Below, piece by piece: positions 52,964-63,199 of a DNA stretch of 64,000 nt. Numbering within the stretch: the first letter of the stretch is position 1; each line of letters opens with the position of its first letter. Made by a program: the position numbers and the translations under genes. Origin of the DNA: Candidatus Nanohalococcus occultus (GTDB lineage Archaea > Nanohalarchaeota > Nanosalinia > Nanosalinales > Nanosalinaceae). A model generated the notes under the pieces. The model was not told the DNA's origin. It saw only the letters and a program-made list of their open reading frames with translations, and searched no databases. Location: assembly GCF_029207735.1 (NCBI RefSeq), contig NZ_CP104395.1, forward strand, positions 310,001-374,000, given 5' to 3'.

Positions 52964-53850
52964 TGGGTTCTAAGTGGGACATAGCATCTCAGGAGGTATC
53001 TAACTATTTTTCAAGCCGCAAGTTTCTGCTTGTGCTAGGCATATTCACAATTTTCTGTCTTGGATCTGTTTACGTAGGTTACGATAACTATCAGTCGAGT
53101 TTAGAGCGTTTTGCCTCGGGCAATACTTACGGTGAAGCTCCAAGCCCTCCTGAACTTATAGAAGTTTTTACTCCGCTGATCAGCTTTAATTTCCCTTTAG
53201 CTGCTGGGTTGCTCGCAATTATTTTGAGTTATGATGCGATATCCGGTGAAAGAGAAAAAGGAACCTTCGAGTTACTTCTATCTTATCCAGTTTACCGTGA
53301 TGAGGTTATAAACGGTAAGTTCATCGCTTCGGGCTTTATGGTCGCGCTGTGCCTACTTTTCTCACTGATGGCTTCTTCAGGTCTTGCTATATACTTAACA
53401 TCGAAGATTCCTGGTGTTTCTGATATCATACGTCTGGGTCTTGTATGGGTAGGTACATCGACTTACATGTTTTTCTTCCTAGGACTTGGAGTTCTTACAT
53501 CGACTGCTTTGAAGACTAGCTGGAGGTCTTTGATCGCCTCTGCTTTCATACTGCTTGTTTTCGTAGCTATGCCGCTCTTAAGCAATTTGGTCGCGGGTTT
53601 TGTGGTAGATAGCGGGCCGGAGGCTGAGAACGTATATGAGAGAAGGCAGGTTTTCTCTGAGTCGGTATCGAAGTATTCGCCGTCTGTGGCTTATACAGAG
53701 TACTCGAAGAAAGTTATGGCTATGGAGACGGAGAACTCGACTTTGAGAGAGAGTTTTAACTCATCGGTCGGTAACTTGATCTATCTTCTCGGAGTAACTA
53801 TGGTTTCGTTTATGCTCTCGTATCTGTTTTTCATGAGGCAGGATATCTAG
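52963..53850 (+). CDS. ABC-2 type transporter permease
   Basis: 295 residues with about six membrane helices and a large loop between helices (ISGEREKGTFELLLSYPVYRDEVI, the conserved coupling segment of ABC-2 permeases). It shares one base with the ATPase stop. The operon exports an unknown substrate, possibly surface or peptide material. Confidence 0.88.
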   Translation: MGSKWDIASQEVSNYFSSRKFLLVLGIFTIFCLGSVYVGYDNYQSSLERFASGNTYGEAPSPPELIEVFTPLISFNFPLAAGLLAIILSYDAISGEREKGTFELLLSYPVYRDEVINGKFIASGFMVALCLLFSLMASSGLAIYLTSKIPGVSDIIRLGLVWVGTSTYMFFFLGLGVLTSTALKTSWRSLIASAFILLVFVAMPLLSNLVAGFVVDSGPEAENVYERRQVFSESVSKYSPSVAYTEYSKKVMAMETENSTLRESFNSSVGNLIYLLGVTMVSFMLSYLFFMRQDI

Positions 53851-54272
53851 GAGTCGTCCGTTCCCTCAGGGTGCTTGCCGATGAATTTCTCGATGTCTTC
53901 AATCGCTGGCTCTTTTTTCAGGTATCCGTAGCCGGGCTGGTCGATAGTTAACGTGATGTTATCGCCAAGAACTTTGTAGTTTCCTGTTTCAGCTTCGATG
54001 ATGCGTATAACTGCTTCTGTCTTTGAATGGTGCCATCGGTCTCCGTCTCTGATCCATTCGCCGACTTTCCGCAGATTTTCCACGAGACTTGAGTACTGTT
54101 TTCTCTCGTTTTTCGATGTCAGGACTACATCGTCTTGCTCGTAGAGCAGGTACTGGCCGCCGTTCGGTCCTTGAACCCAGATGCCGTTGTCGGTCTTTTC
54201 CTTTACCGTCAGAGGGGTTTTCTTATCGTTGTAGAGGATTTTTTCACCTTCCTCGAGATCTTCCAGTTCCAC
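53847..54272 (-). CDS. Hypothetical protein
   Basis: 141 residues. Two short beta domains: an N-terminal KILYNDKKTPLTVKEKTDNGIWVQGPNGGQY fold and a C-terminal WHHSKTEAVIRIIEA strand set. Seemingly nucleic-acid or small-molecule binding; no known family. Overlaps the permease end by 4 bases, convergent. Confidence 0.6.
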   Translation of the reverse strand: MELEDLEEGEKILYNDKKTPLTVKEKTDNGIWVQGPNGGQYLLYEQDDVVLTSKNERKQYSSLVENLRKVGEWIRDGDRWHHSKTEAVIRIIEAETGNYKVLGDNITLTIDQPGYGYLKKEPAIEDIEKFIGKHPEGTDDS

Positions 54273-54308
54273 GGTACATGGGTCTTCTGGAAGAGTTAAA
54301 TCTCTTTT

Positions 54309-54737
54309 TTAGATCAGGTTGTCGGCGGTCGCAGCGCCGATAACTGAGAAAACGGATATGATTGAGACTGTTTTCAGAATCTCGGCTGTTGATGCGCCAA
54401 AGGTCTGGGCTGTGGCTGTAAGAGTTAAAACCAGTAGTACTGAGCCGAAGCTTACGGCCATAAGTGAGATGTAACGCAGTGTTACTCCGAAAACTTTTCT
54501 CTCGGTTTCAAAATCTCTATCCTGCTTTGCTACGTAAAGTATTCCGTGACCTAAAAGCAGTGTGACCGCTATGCTTGCTAAAGATTGCTGTGTGGAGGTG
54601 TTGGATGCGATAGTCCATACTTCTTCCGTGAAGATGAAAGGAGCTGAAAGCAGGGCGCTTCCCACTATCTGCTGGAAGAAATCGTCTCCTCCGAAAGGAT
54701 ACTTTGAGGACGCTTCCTGTACCAGTTCGCGGATCAC
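54309..54737 (-). CDS. Four-helix membrane protein, hypothetical
   Basis: 142 residues, with four hydrophobic segments (AL LSAPFIFTEEVW, SLASIAVTLLLGHGILYV, YISLMAVSFGSVLLVLTL, VSIISVFSVIGAA). Not recognised. Stands alone on the minus strand. Confidence 0.6.
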   Translation of the reverse strand: MIRELVQEASSKYPFGGDDFFQQIVGSALLSAPFIFTEEVWTIASNTSTQQSLASIAVTLLLGHGILYVAKQDRDFETERKVFGVTLRYISLMAVSFGSVLLVLTLTATAQTFGASTAEILKTVSIISVFSVIGAATADNLI

Positions 54738-54820
54738 GGTAGCTCAAGATTTATCTCTTTAGTTTATAAGCTGACGGCCCTTCGAAGGGTTTGATAAATC
54801 TGGCATGTTCCTCTGATAAT

Positions 54821-55831
54821 ATGAATTACAAGCGAAAACTTGCCAAGCTGAACAACAAGTATATTTGGTTCTTTATCTCGACGGCGATCATAGCAGGCAT
54901 AATCTACTTCTCTGATTTCTCCCAGTTCGTGGACTCGATTCAGAACGCAGACCTTATGCTCTTAGTCCCTGCTTTCATCCTCGGGCTTGCCGTGTTCCCG
55001 GTCTGGAGCTATGTCTGGTACCGCATATTCCATAAGATGGGTATCGGCACCAGTTACACTACTGCGCTCGAAGTCTTCATGTCCGGGTTCTTCATGAACT
55101 CGGTTACTCCGCTCGGACAGTTCGGAGGAGAGCCTGTAATGGCATACATAGTCAAGGACTCACAGGACGTCGAGTACAAGAAAGCTATCTCCAGTGTATT
55201 CTCCGCAGATGTAATCAACACTGTTCCTGTACTCACCTTCGGGATCGGAGGAGCTATCTACGCGTTTTTCTTCCGTTCCGTGAGGCAGATGATGTTACAA
55301 GGACTTTACATCGCGTTAATAGTTGTAGCTATCGGCGGGCCGCTAATGTACCTTCTATGGTTCGAATCTGACAAGCTCAAGGATGTTCTGAGAGTCATAC
55401 TTGACAAGCTGAAGGTTTTCGGCCTTGACCAGGTCAGGATAGATTCGTTAATGGAAAACGTCGATGACACACTCGCCTCCTTCCAGATAATCGGCGAGGA
55501 CCCGGCATACCTTTTCAAGACGGGCTTGGTCGCACATTTCGGATTTGTAATCCAGGTCTTCTGTCTTTACTTCGTACTCTGGTCTCTCGGCCACCAGCCA
55601 GATATCACTCCGCTTTACTTTATAATCGCTTTCAGCGGACTGGCTAACTTCTCACCGACTCCTGGAGGTTCAGGAACCTTTGAAGCCGCTATGGCGGGCT
55701 TGGTCTCGCTATTCTTACCTGTCTCGTTCGCAACCGGGATTTCAGCAGCTATAATTTACAGGATGACGACCTACTGGCCGGGACTGATCATCGGTTACTT
55801 CACACTCAACAGGGTAAACGGCGGAAAATGA
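54821..55831 (+). CDS. Flippase-like (UPF0104/LPG synthetase TM) membrane protein
   Basis: 336 residues from ATG 54821; the in-frame codons from 54791 lie upstream of the AT-rich promoter and are left out. Eight or so membrane helices, with SVTPLGQFGGEPVMAYI and the FSPTPGGSGTFEAAMAGL motif typical of the lysylphosphatidylglycerol synthetase/dolichol-flippase-like family. Likely handles membrane glycolipids or lipid precursors. Overlaps the TrmG10 gene by ATGA. Confidence 0.82.
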   Translation: MNYKRKLAKLNNKYIWFFISTAIIAGIIYFSDFSQFVDSIQNADLMLLVPAFILGLAVFPVWSYVWYRIFHKMGIGTSYTTALEVFMSGFFMNSVTPLGQFGGEPVMAYIVKDSQDVEYKKAISSVFSADVINTVPVLTFGIGGAIYAFFFRSVRQMMLQGLYIALIVVAIGGPLMYLLWFESDKLKDVLRVILDKLKVFGLDQVRIDSLMENVDDTLASFQIIGEDPAYLFKTGLVAHFGFVIQVFCLYFVLWSLGHQPDITPLYFIIAFSGLANFSPTPGGSGTFEAAMAGLVSLFLPVSFATGISAAIIYRMTTYWPGLIIGYFTLNRVNGGK

Positions 55832-56748
55832 GCTACGTATACTTACTTGCCGGAGAGGACCTGGAGCTGGCAAAAGCCGACCTCCAAGGATTCCTGAGAT
55901 CGCAGAAAATAGAGGAAACCTCTGACGTGGTTTCAAGACTTGCTTCCACAGAAACCGAGCCAGAGCAGCTCAAAAGACTCGGTCTAACCCATGAAGTCTC
56001 AAAAATACTCTACAGAGGCAAAAAGGAAAGTATAGACTTTGATTACCGACCTCAACACTCTTATGCGGTCAGAGCCGAGAATATAGACGCAGAGATTGAA
56101 GGAGCAGAATCTGAGATAGGAGAGTATCTTTCCACTGAAGAAAACTCTGTGGATCTCGAGAACCCGGTTGAAACCATCAAAATCTACGTCTTGGAAGATG
56201 AGATAGTTGTTGGAAAAGTTATAGAGGATATAGATCGTTCGCTTTTCCAGGAAAGAACTAATGATAACAGAGAGTTTTCCTCCCCGGTCTCGTTAGATCC
56301 TGTACTTGCCAGAGTACTTGTAAATCTCTCCGAGGCGCCTCCTGGCAGCCATGTAATCGATCCGTTCTGTGGAACCGGCGGCATACTGATCGAGGCCGGT
56401 CTATGCGGAATAGGAGTTCATGGGAGCGACATACAGAAAGAGATGGTCAAAGGCACGAGAAAGAACCTCGAAGAGTATGGAATAATTGTTCACGACATCA
56501 AAGAGTGTGCGATCGATGAGGTCAGTGAAGAGTTCGGAACAAAGTTCGATGCTTTGGTGACTGATCTGCCATACGGTCAGTCCTCGAAGTCGGAAAACCG
56601 CCCGATTCAGAACTTCCTTCAATCAATGGATGAGATAGCTGATACCAAGGTCTTCATGTACAACGAACCCGAACTGGCCGGATATGAGGCCAGCTTCGAG
56701 GTCTACGTTCACAAGAACCTGACTCGTTATATCTATGTGCTAGATTGA
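55828..56748 (+). CDS. tRNA guanosine-10 N2-methyltransferase (TrmG10)
   Basis: 306 residues. The N-terminal 130 residues are THUMP-like; the catalytic part has DPFCGTGGILIEAG (SAM motif I) and TDLPYGQSS (the DLPY catalytic motif). The enzyme methylates G10 of tRNA. The gene follows the flippase-like gene, overlapping ATGA. Confidence 0.88.
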   Translation: MSYVYLLAGEDLELAKADLQGFLRSQKIEETSDVVSRLASTETEPEQLKRLGLTHEVSKILYRGKKESIDFDYRPQHSYAVRAENIDAEIEGAESEIGEYLSTEENSVDLENPVETIKIYVLEDEIVVGKVIEDIDRSLFQERTNDNREFSSPVSLDPVLARVLVNLSEAPPGSHVIDPFCGTGGILIEAGLCGIGVHGSDIQKEMVKGTRKNLEEYGIIVHDIKECAIDEVSEEFGTKFDALVTDLPYGQSSKSENRPIQNFLQSMDEIADTKVFMYNEPELAGYEASFEVYVHKNLTRYIYVLD

Positions 56749-57258
56749 GTTCTGAATCTTTCCTTCGATCATCCAGTTTTCCGCATTTCTGGCTTTCTCA
56801 CATAACTCGTTGAACTGCTGGAAATCCGTCTTGCCGTCTTCACTGTGGTTCTCAGGGACTCCTTCGTATACACCGAGTTCTGCTTTTTCAACGTCATAGC
56901 CTCGTTCAGATAGTTCTCTTGTTATCGCAGCAGGATTCAGGCTGAATTTATCAAAAATAGGTGAGTAAAGACCTTCGTTTTCGTCCTGGTCTATTATGAC
57001 ATGATAGTCTCTACTTTCAGGAGACGGGTTATCGTTTGGCAGGGTCTGTAGCCAAGGCGAGTGTGTTACGATGAAACGTCCGTTTTCACCGACCTCTTCA
57101 GCTGAAAGCGTGTCCTTCAGGTGTTTCCATATCTGGAATTTTTCTCCAGACGTCTCGTCGGACTCGGCTAGGTTTTCCTCGCCGTATCCTCCGAGAGTTT
57201 CCCGCGGGTTCCTCCCGTAATCGGCTTTGTCGCTTCTATAATCGTCTTGAGTAGTCAT
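56740..57258 (-). CDS. Hypothetical protein
   Basis: 172 residues from ATG 57258. The frame opens further upstream to 57465, but that part (VLHRNSWDDSRT...) has codon use and composition unlike the rest and overlaps the promoter region of the divergent gene, so the shorter start is preferred. No family recognised; mixed charged and aromatic residues (WLQTLPNDNP, HVIIDQDENEGLYS). Confidence 0.45.
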   Translation of the reverse strand: MTTQDDYRSDKADYGRNPRETLGGYGEENLAESDETSGEKFQIWKHLKDTLSAEEVGENGRFIVTHSPWLQTLPNDNPSPESRDYHVIIDQDENEGLYSPIFDKFSLNPAAITRELSERGYDVEKAELGVYEGVPENHSEDGKTDFQQFNELCEKARNAENWMIEGKIQNSI

Positions 57259-57474
57259 CTGTTTGTCCGGGCTTGGAACTCCTGCCCACGCACAAACCTC
57301 GTTAACTCCGCTGCTTTCACTGGGTTGAGTTCTGGAATCGTCCCAAGAATTGCGATGTAGTACCACTATGATTGACAAGTAACAACTATAATTCATATAC
57401 TTTTCCCTATACGTTTTCTGAGCTGTTTTTCTAACCGCCGGGTTGCTTAAATCTTCAGCTGACAAGCTTTGTTT

Positions 57475-58380
57475 ATGGATGTCTGGACAGTAGGAACCTC
57501 AAGTGCGGTGCCGACAAGAGACCGCGGACTAGCATGTAACATGGTAAACTTCGATGGGGAAAGAATACTATTCGACTGCGGTGAAGGAGCGCAGAGAAGC
57601 ATAATGGAAAACAAGCTCGGGCTTATGAAAATCAGCAAGATCTTCATCTCCCACTGGCATGCCGATCACTTTTCCGGACTCCTAGGCTTAATCCAGACAA
57701 TGGAGATGGAAGGCCGGGAACATCCGCTTTATATCTACGGGCCGCCACGGACAGAAGAGTTTACGGAAAAAATACTTGATACAGGATACTTCAACCGCAG
57801 CTACGATATCTTCGTCGAAGATCTTATCGAAGGAGATGTAATTGCGGGCCAGGGATACGAAGTACGGCCGTTCGAGGTTGAACACGGCATAAACGCGTTT
57901 GGATTCGTCTTCGAAGAACAGAAACACCGAAAGGCCAATAAGGAGAAGATGAAACAGCTCGGACTCGAATCATCTCCGAAGATAGGAGATTTGAAACAGG
58001 GAGAGACCATAGAGTACGAAGGAAAGACCATCGAGCCGGAGGAAGTGATCGAGGAGGTCTCAGGTCGCAAGGTCGTATACTCCGGAGATACTCAAAAATG
58101 CGATAAAATGATCGAAAACGCGGCAAACGCCGATCTCTTGATCCATGAAGCGACCTGTCTACACGAGATTATCGAGGATCGTCATGGCCACACTTCGGCA
58201 AGACAGGCCGCAGAGATAGCCAAGGAAGCCGGTGTAAAACAGCTAGCTATGACCCATCTCTCCAGAAGATACCTTGGACAGGAAGATGAACTTGAGAAAG
58301 AAGCAAAGCAGGTCTTCGAGAACTCAGTTCTAGCCGATGACGGGATGCGTTTCGAGATAAGCCCGCATAGACCGGAATAA
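57475..58380 (+). CDS. rnz: Ribonuclease Z (tRNA 3' endonuclease)
   Basis: 301 residues. MBL fold with HWHADHFSG (HxHxDH), GTSSAVPTRDRG near the start, YSGDTQKCDKM and HTSARQAAEIAKEAGVKQLAMTH. The exosite loop region is present between residues 145 and 175. Cuts the 3' trailer from tRNA precursors, needed since CCA is not encoded. A TTG at 57469 is an alternative start; ATG 57475 is preferred. Confidence 0.95.
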   Translation: MDVWTVGTSSAVPTRDRGLACNMVNFDGERILFDCGEGAQRSIMENKLGLMKISKIFISHWHADHFSGLLGLIQTMEMEGREHPLYIYGPPRTEEFTEKILDTGYFNRSYDIFVEDLIEGDVIAGQGYEVRPFEVEHGINAFGFVFEEQKHRKANKEKMKQLGLESSPKIGDLKQGETIEYEGKTIEPEEVIEEVSGRKVVYSGDTQKCDKMIENAANADLLIHEATCLHEIIEDRHGHTSARQAAEIAKEAGVKQLAMTHLSRRYLGQEDELEKEAKQVFENSVLADDGMRFEISPHRPE

Positions 58381-58383
58381 ACC

Positions 58384-58908
58384 CTATTCTGGACGTGAGC
58401 GGTTGTCTTCCGTCAGCTTCCGGTCCTCGCTCGGGACGACTTCGATATCGGCGTCTTCGAAATCATGTTTGATATCTGTAAAACGATCCATGAAAACGGC
58501 TAAGGCAGCTATCTCGCTGTGAGGCTGGTGGCCGATGCCTACGTTGTAATCAACGTTTGTATAGACCTTTCTCGGGACTTTTTCCGCTCCGACAACGACC
58601 AGTATGTCCTCGTCGAACTCGGCGTCTATATCATCTATCTTTTCCTCGATCGGTTCGCCGTACATAGTCAAGTGGACTTTGAGACCGTCGAACTCCTTGA
58701 TCACGTTCCCGAAATCTTTACGGTAGGACACCTTGAACTCTCCGCCCCAGCGATCTGCGATATCTCGGACGCTTTCCATCATCTTCGAGTCTTTCTCACC
58801 GCTGTATACGATCTCTTCGGCACCCCACTGTCTGGCTGTCAAGGCCACGTGGGTTGAAATCCTATCATCTCGTCCGGCACGATGACCGATCCTAAGTATC
58901 TTAATCAC
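58384..58908 (-). CDS. trm56: tRNA cytidine-56 2'-O-methyltransferase Trm56
   Basis: 174 residues, SPOUT fold. Start RIGHRAGRDDRISTHVALTAR, LVVVGAEKVPRKVYTNVDYNVGIG and the final QPHSEIAALAVFMDRF match Trm56. It methylates C56 of tRNA and is archaea-specific. Ends convergent to RNase Z with 3 bases between. Confidence 0.93.
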   Translation of the reverse strand: MIKILRIGHRAGRDDRISTHVALTARQWGAEEIVYSGEKDSKMMESVRDIADRWGGEFKVSYRKDFGNVIKEFDGLKVHLTMYGEPIEEKIDDIDAEFDEDILVVVGAEKVPRKVYTNVDYNVGIGHQPHSEIAALAVFMDRFTDIKHDFEDADIEVVPSEDRKLTEDNRSRPE

Positions 58909-59000
58909 AACTCAAGATTCTTCCGCAAATCTTAAACGTCCAGACCTGGCTAGGAGTCTTCACCGACATTATTTTAACTATCGGTTCTCGAATCTGGAAT

Positions 59001-59582
59001 ATGAGAGAACAGCTTGACGACTGGTTCCAGGATCTGAAGTCTGTCTTAACAGGTCCTTCAGAGTTCTTCGAACAGCTCGAAGACTACAGTCTGGGACAGT
59101 CCGCTAAGTTCGCAGGTTTGATGGGCGCGCTGATCGGAGGCCTAATCGGTCTTGTGGTAATTCTCTTCGGAGTCGTAAGTCCGGGAGCCACAGGAACTTC
59201 GGCAGTCACCAGCGTAGTCATCGGATTACTGATGCCCGTACTTCTCGGGGTTTTCTACATCCTAAACGCATTTATCTCAGGAGCGCTTATGCATGTAGTA
59301 GCATACGCCCTTGGAATGAGAGATGTAGAAAAGACTGTTTCCGCATTCACTTATTCGCTCTCAATCACAGTCATCAGCTGGATCCCGCTGATCAACTTCC
59401 TAGCCGCTATATACTCGCTTTACATCCAGTACGTAGGAATCAAGAAGCTACACGATACAACGCCTTTCAGAGCGTTTATAGTAGCGATTTCACTTCCTGT
59501 AGCTGGAATGTTGCTTTATATAGCGCTTCTGGTTATGGTTCTGGCTGGTTCGACGGCTCCGGCTACAGTTCCAGCCCAGTAA
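59001..59582 (+). CDS. Yip1-domain membrane protein
   Basis: 193 residues. After a soluble start (WFQDLKSVLTGPSEFFEQL), four or five membrane helices with the Yip1-type core (AYALGMRDVEKTVSAFTYSLSITVISWIPLINF). Family of unknown exact role, membrane organisation in other organisms. Confidence 0.78.
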   Translation: MREQLDDWFQDLKSVLTGPSEFFEQLEDYSLGQSAKFAGLMGALIGGLIGLVVILFGVVSPGATGTSAVTSVVIGLLMPVLLGVFYILNAFISGALMHVVAYALGMRDVEKTVSAFTYSLSITVISWIPLINFLAAIYSLYIQYVGIKKLHDTTPFRAFIVAISLPVAGMLLYIALLVMVLAGSTAPATVPAQ

Positions 59583-59692
59583 ACCTCGACCTTTCCTTCT
59601 TTTTTCTTTCTTACCGAATCCGAAGCTTGATTTCAGAGACTTCTGGTGTTCGCGCCAACAGCTATTCAAAGTTACTTCTGAAAAACTAGGAT

Positions 59693-61612
59693 ATGATTGA
59701 AGTAGAGCTTCCAGACGGCTCCAAACTAGAAATGGAGGAAAACTCAACAGTAGAAGATGTAGCATACAAGATCGGAGAAGGCCTAGGAAACGACACCAAA
59801 GCCGGAAAGATCAACGGAGAGCTAGTCGCAAAAGAAGAGACCGTAAGCGACGGAGATAAAATACATATCGTCACTCCAAGCAGCGAAGAGTACCTGGAAG
59901 TTCTACGCCATAGCGCCGCACACGTATTCGCACAGGCACTGAAACGAATCCATCCGGAAGCAAAGCTTACAATTGGGCCTTCCACGGATGAAGGATTCTA
60001 CTACGATGTAGCCGATGTAGAACTCGAACAGGAAGACCTGCGAGAGATCGAAGAGGAGATGGAAAAGATTATCGAAGAAGACCTCGAGATCAAAAGAGTT
60101 GATGGGATGCTTAGGAGTAAAGCACAAGCATTCTTCTCAGATAATAAGTACAAGCGGGAAATCCTTGAAGAAGAGGCAGCTGGAGGGAACCGAGTCACGT
60201 TCTATGAACAAGGAGAGTTCAAGGACCTGTGTAAAGGCCCTCACGTCGATTCAACCGGGGAGATCGGCGGCTTCAAGTTATTGAATATCGCAGGTGCTTA
60301 CTGGCGCGGCGATGAAGAAAACGAGATGCTAACAAGGGTTTACGGAACCGCTTTCGCAGACGAAAGCGATCTGGATGAGTTCCTTGAACTGAGAGAGGAG
60401 GCTCAGAAGAGAGATCACCGTAAGATCGGGAAGGAGATGAATCTTTTCTCAATACCGGAGGTTACAGGTCCAGGTCTTCCGCTTTACCATCCGAACGGCC
60501 AGACAGTTATCTCGGAGCTGAGAGGCTTCGTTGACAACATGAATAAAGATCAGGGCTATGACTTTGTGGAAACACCTCATCTGTTCCGAACGGAGCTGTG
60601 GAAAGAGTCCGGTCATTACGAAAACTACCGGGACGATATGTTCCTGCTGGAAGTAGGTGACGAAGAGTACGGTCTGAAACCTATGAACTGTCCGGGTCAT
60701 GCCACAATTTTCAAACAGCAGTCCTGGAGCTACAAGGACCTGCCGGTCCGGTACGCAGAGAACGGGAAGGTCTACCGGAAGGAACAGCGCGGCGAACTGT
60801 CCGGTCTCTCAAGGGTCTGGTCGTTTACAATCGATGATGCTCACCTGTTCGTACGGCCTGATCAGATCAAACAGGAGATTCTACAGATAATGGAAAACAT
60901 CGAGAAAGTCTTAAAGACCTTTAATATGGAAGCTGAGTACTTTCTCGCGACAAGACCGGAAAAATCCGTTGGAAGCGATGAGATCTGGAACAAGTCAGAA
61001 GACGCCTTACGTGAGGTACTAGAAGAACTAGATCTCGAGTACGGCGTTGAGGAAGGAGACGGGGCCTTTTACGGTCCAAAGATCGATGTGGCCTTCGAAG
61101 ACGCTCTCGGAAGGGAGTGGGATGGTCCGACAGTACAGCTTGACTTTAACATGCCAGAAAGATTCGATCTAACTTACACAGGGGAGAACAACGAAGATCA
61201 GCGACCGGTCATGATCCACCGTGCGCTTTATGGAAGCTACGAGCGTTTCATGATGGTATTAATCGAGCAGTTTGAAGGAAGTTTCCCAACATGGCTGGCA
61301 CCGGAACAGGTTAGAATTCTGCCGGTCAGCGATGACTCACTTGAATACGCCAGAGAAGTCAAGGAGAAACTGGATGGGTTCCGCGTTGAAGTCGAGGACC
61401 GTTCATGGACGGTCGGCAAGAAGATCCAGAACGCTCACGACGATAAGGTTCCTTACATGCTGATCGTTGGAGATGACGAGGAAGAGAACCGAACGGTTTC
61501 CGTCAGGGACAGGTTTGAAAACGAAGAGTCCGATGTTCCGATCGAGGAGTTCGGAACCCACCTAGCCGAGGAGGTCGCGGACAAACGCTTGGAACCGGAT
61601 TTCATCGAGTAA
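59693..61612 (+). CDS. thrS: Threonyl-tRNA synthetase (TGS, editing and catalytic domains)
   Basis: 639 residues. Residues 1-60 TGS domain; 70-220 N2 editing domain with [12 protein letters not shown] and [17 protein letters not shown]; class II catalytic motifs follow: motif 2 [18 protein letters not shown], motif 3 in [15 protein letters not shown]-terminal anticodon domain. The editing domain is the bacterial/eukaryotic type rather than the archaeal D-Tyr type. Charges tRNA-Thr. Confidence 0.96.
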   Translation: MIEVELPDGSKLEMEENSTVEDVAYKIGEGLGNDTKAGKINGELVAKEETVSDGDKIHIVTPSSEEYLEVLRHSAAHVFAQALKRIHPEAKLTIGPSTDEGFYYDVADVELEQEDLREIEEEMEKIIEEDLEIKRVDGMLRSKAQAFFSDNKYKREILEEEAAGGNRVTFYEQGEFKDLCKGPHVDSTGEIGGFKLLNIAGAYWRGDEENEMLTRVYGTAFADESDLDEFLELREEAQKRDHRKIGKEMNLFSIPEVTGPGLPLYHPNGQTVISELRGFVDNMNKDQGYDFVETPHLFRTELWKESGHYENYRDDMFLLEVGDEEYGLKPMNCPGHATIFKQQSWSYKDLPVRYAENGKVYRKEQRGELSGLSRVWSFTIDDAHLFVRPDQIKQEILQIMENIEKVLKTFNMEAEYFLATRPEKSVGSDEIWNKSEDALREVLEELDLEYGVEEGDGAFYGPKIDVAFEDALGREWDGPTVQLDFNMPERFDLTYTGENNEDQRPVMIHRALYGSYERFMMVLIEQFEGSFPTWLAPEQVRILPVSDDSLEYAREVKEKLDGFRVEVEDRSWTVGKKIQNAHDDKVPYMLIVGDDEEENRTVSVRDRFENEESDVPIEEFGTHLAEEVADKRLEPDFIE

Positions 61613-61654
61613 AGTGCCGTAAAAGTTAAACGCGGGGCTGAGTAAAGCCCATGA

Positions 61655-62392
61655 GTGGAAGAGTACAACAGTCCCGCAGAGGCTTTGAAGTCCTACAGCC
61701 AGGAACTGGCTGGTTACAAACAGAGAATAGGAAAGGTCCAAACCGTCCTCAGAAGCTATAACAATAAGATTGAGGAGCTTAAGGACGGCGAAATTCCAGA
61801 AGAGGAGTTCGAAAAGTATCTTGAATCCGTCTCCCAGCACCTTCTGGGCTTGAAGGATCACGGTCAGCGACTCAGTAGTTACGATTTAGACTTCGAGTCC
61901 GAACCCGACATTCTACCCGAACTAGCCTCGTATCTTGCCGATCAGCACGGGTTCGAGATCCCGGAAGATGAGGTAGGTCTAGAAGAATACCGGTCCCTGA
62001 GAGATCAGATGCTCAAGGACTCGGAGGGTGCGATAAAAACCGCGTTAAGACTTGATTCAGATTTCTTACAGAGCAAGCTGGGGAAGGATCTAGCCGAGGT
62101 ATACGAGCAGAAACTTGGACCAGAGGAAAGACGGGATCTCAGACGGTTCCTAGATGCCGAGAAAGCCCAGCAACTAATGGAAAATACACGGGAACGTCAG
62201 AATCCTTACATCAAAGATACAGGAACCAAGAGCATCGAAGAGGCCATGAAGCGTGTTCGGAAGCAAGGCCCTCGGTTTCCGCTCAGCCAGGAAAGCCGAG
62301 AGGTCTCTGAAAAAGAGTATGAGGCAAACAAGAAATCTATCGAGGAGGCCTTGGAAAGACGTGAGGGAAGACGCCCTCGGTACATCCAATGA
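61655..62392 (+). CDS. Coiled-coil hypothetical protein
   Basis: 245 residues, starting at GTG 61655. Long helices (residues 1-60 and 130-230) rich in Glu, Lys, Gln and Arg. A linker has FEIPEDEVGLEEYRSLRDQMLK. Not recognised. The end KSIEEALERREGRRPRYIQ is basic. Could be a nucleic-acid- or ribosome-associated protein. Confidence 0.55.
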   Translation: MEEYNSPAEALKSYSQELAGYKQRIGKVQTVLRSYNNKIEELKDGEIPEEEFEKYLESVSQHLLGLKDHGQRLSSYDLDFESEPDILPELASYLADQHGFEIPEDEVGLEEYRSLRDQMLKDSEGAIKTALRLDSDFLQSKLGKDLAEVYEQKLGPEERRDLRRFLDAEKAQQLMENTRERQNPYIKDTGTKSIEEAMKRVRKQGPRFPLSQESREVSEKEYEANKKSIEEALERREGRRPRYIQ

Positions 62393-62428
62393 GTTAACCG
62401 TAAAAAGCACCGGCCGAAATTAGATTCT

Positions 62429-62734
62429 ATGAGTAAGAAAACGCTTTCCAGAATCGATCCTGTCTCCCTAGGTAAGTGGAGTGCGCTGGTTTCCACAGTT
62501 TTCAGCCTGGCAACTCTTTTGATCTACGTACCGTTCCTTTTCATCGGGCTTTCCACGGTGGATGTCGCGTTGACAGGGCTTTTAGCTGCGATTGTAGGAG
62601 GCATCTTCTTTGTTGCTTTCCTGATAGCGGTTTACGCGGGAATGGGATTCGTCATGGGCGTGGTTATAGGGCATGTCTATAACTGGTTTGCCGGAAGGTT
62701 CGGTGGTCTAAAGCTGGAATTTGAGGACTGGTAG
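62429..62734 (+). CDS. Small membrane protein
   Basis: 101 residues, two strong membrane helices (ALVSTVFSLATLLIYVPFLF, LLAAIVGGIFFVAFLIAVYAGMGFVMG). Not recognised; spacing suggests its own promoter. Confidence 0.65.
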   Translation: MSKKTLSRIDPVSLGKWSALVSTVFSLATLLIYVPFLFIGLSTVDVALTGLLAAIVGGIFFVAFLIAVYAGMGFVMGVVIGHVYNWFAGRFGGLKLEFEDW

Positions 62735-62784
62735 CCGCCCGATATTGACTTTGTTTTAAAAGCTTCACCTCGATTAACCAGTAT

Positions 62785-63192
62785 ATGGTAAACGTATACG
62801 ATGTCAAAGCCGAGCCTCTAATCAACGCAGCGGCAAACGATCTAGAGGATGATTTCGAAGCACCTGACTGGACGGAATTTGTAAAGACAGGTGTGGGAAG
62901 AGAAAGAACTCCGGAACAGGACAACTGGTATCACATTCGTTCCGCAGCAATCCTCAGAAGAATCTACACAGATGGACCTCTTGGAGTATCCAAGCTAAGG
63001 ACTATCTACGGAAAACGAAAGAACAACGGACACGCACCAGAGCATCATTCAAAGGCTTCTGGAAAGGTTATCCGAACCGCTCTTCAGAACCTTGAACAAG
63101 CAGGTTACGTTGAGACAGAGGAAGGCGAAGGACGAAAGATCACAGACGAAGGAAAGAGCTTTCTGGACGAAAAAGCATCAAGCCTAGTTTAG
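62785..63192 (+). CDS. rps19e: 30S ribosomal protein S19e
   Basis: 135 residues. WYHIRSAAILRRIYTDGPLGVSKLRTIYG and APEHHSKASGKVIRTALQNLEQAGYVE are strong S19e signatures. First gene of an archaeal operon continuing with PDCD5, L39e, L31e and aIF6. Confidence 0.95.
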   Translation: MVNVYDVKAEPLINAAANDLEDDFEAPDWTEFVKTGVGRERTPEQDNWYHIRSAAILRRIYTDGPLGVSKLRTIYGKRKNNGHAPEHHSKASGKVIRTALQNLEQAGYVETEEGEGRKITDEGKSFLDEKASSLV

Positions 63193-63199
63193 ACTAGCT

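Noticed and set aside
57259-57465. Upstream extension of the 56740-57258 gene
   Set aside because: Hydrophobic and irregular sequence with no motif, close to the RNase Z promoter; start at 57258 preferred, though not proven.
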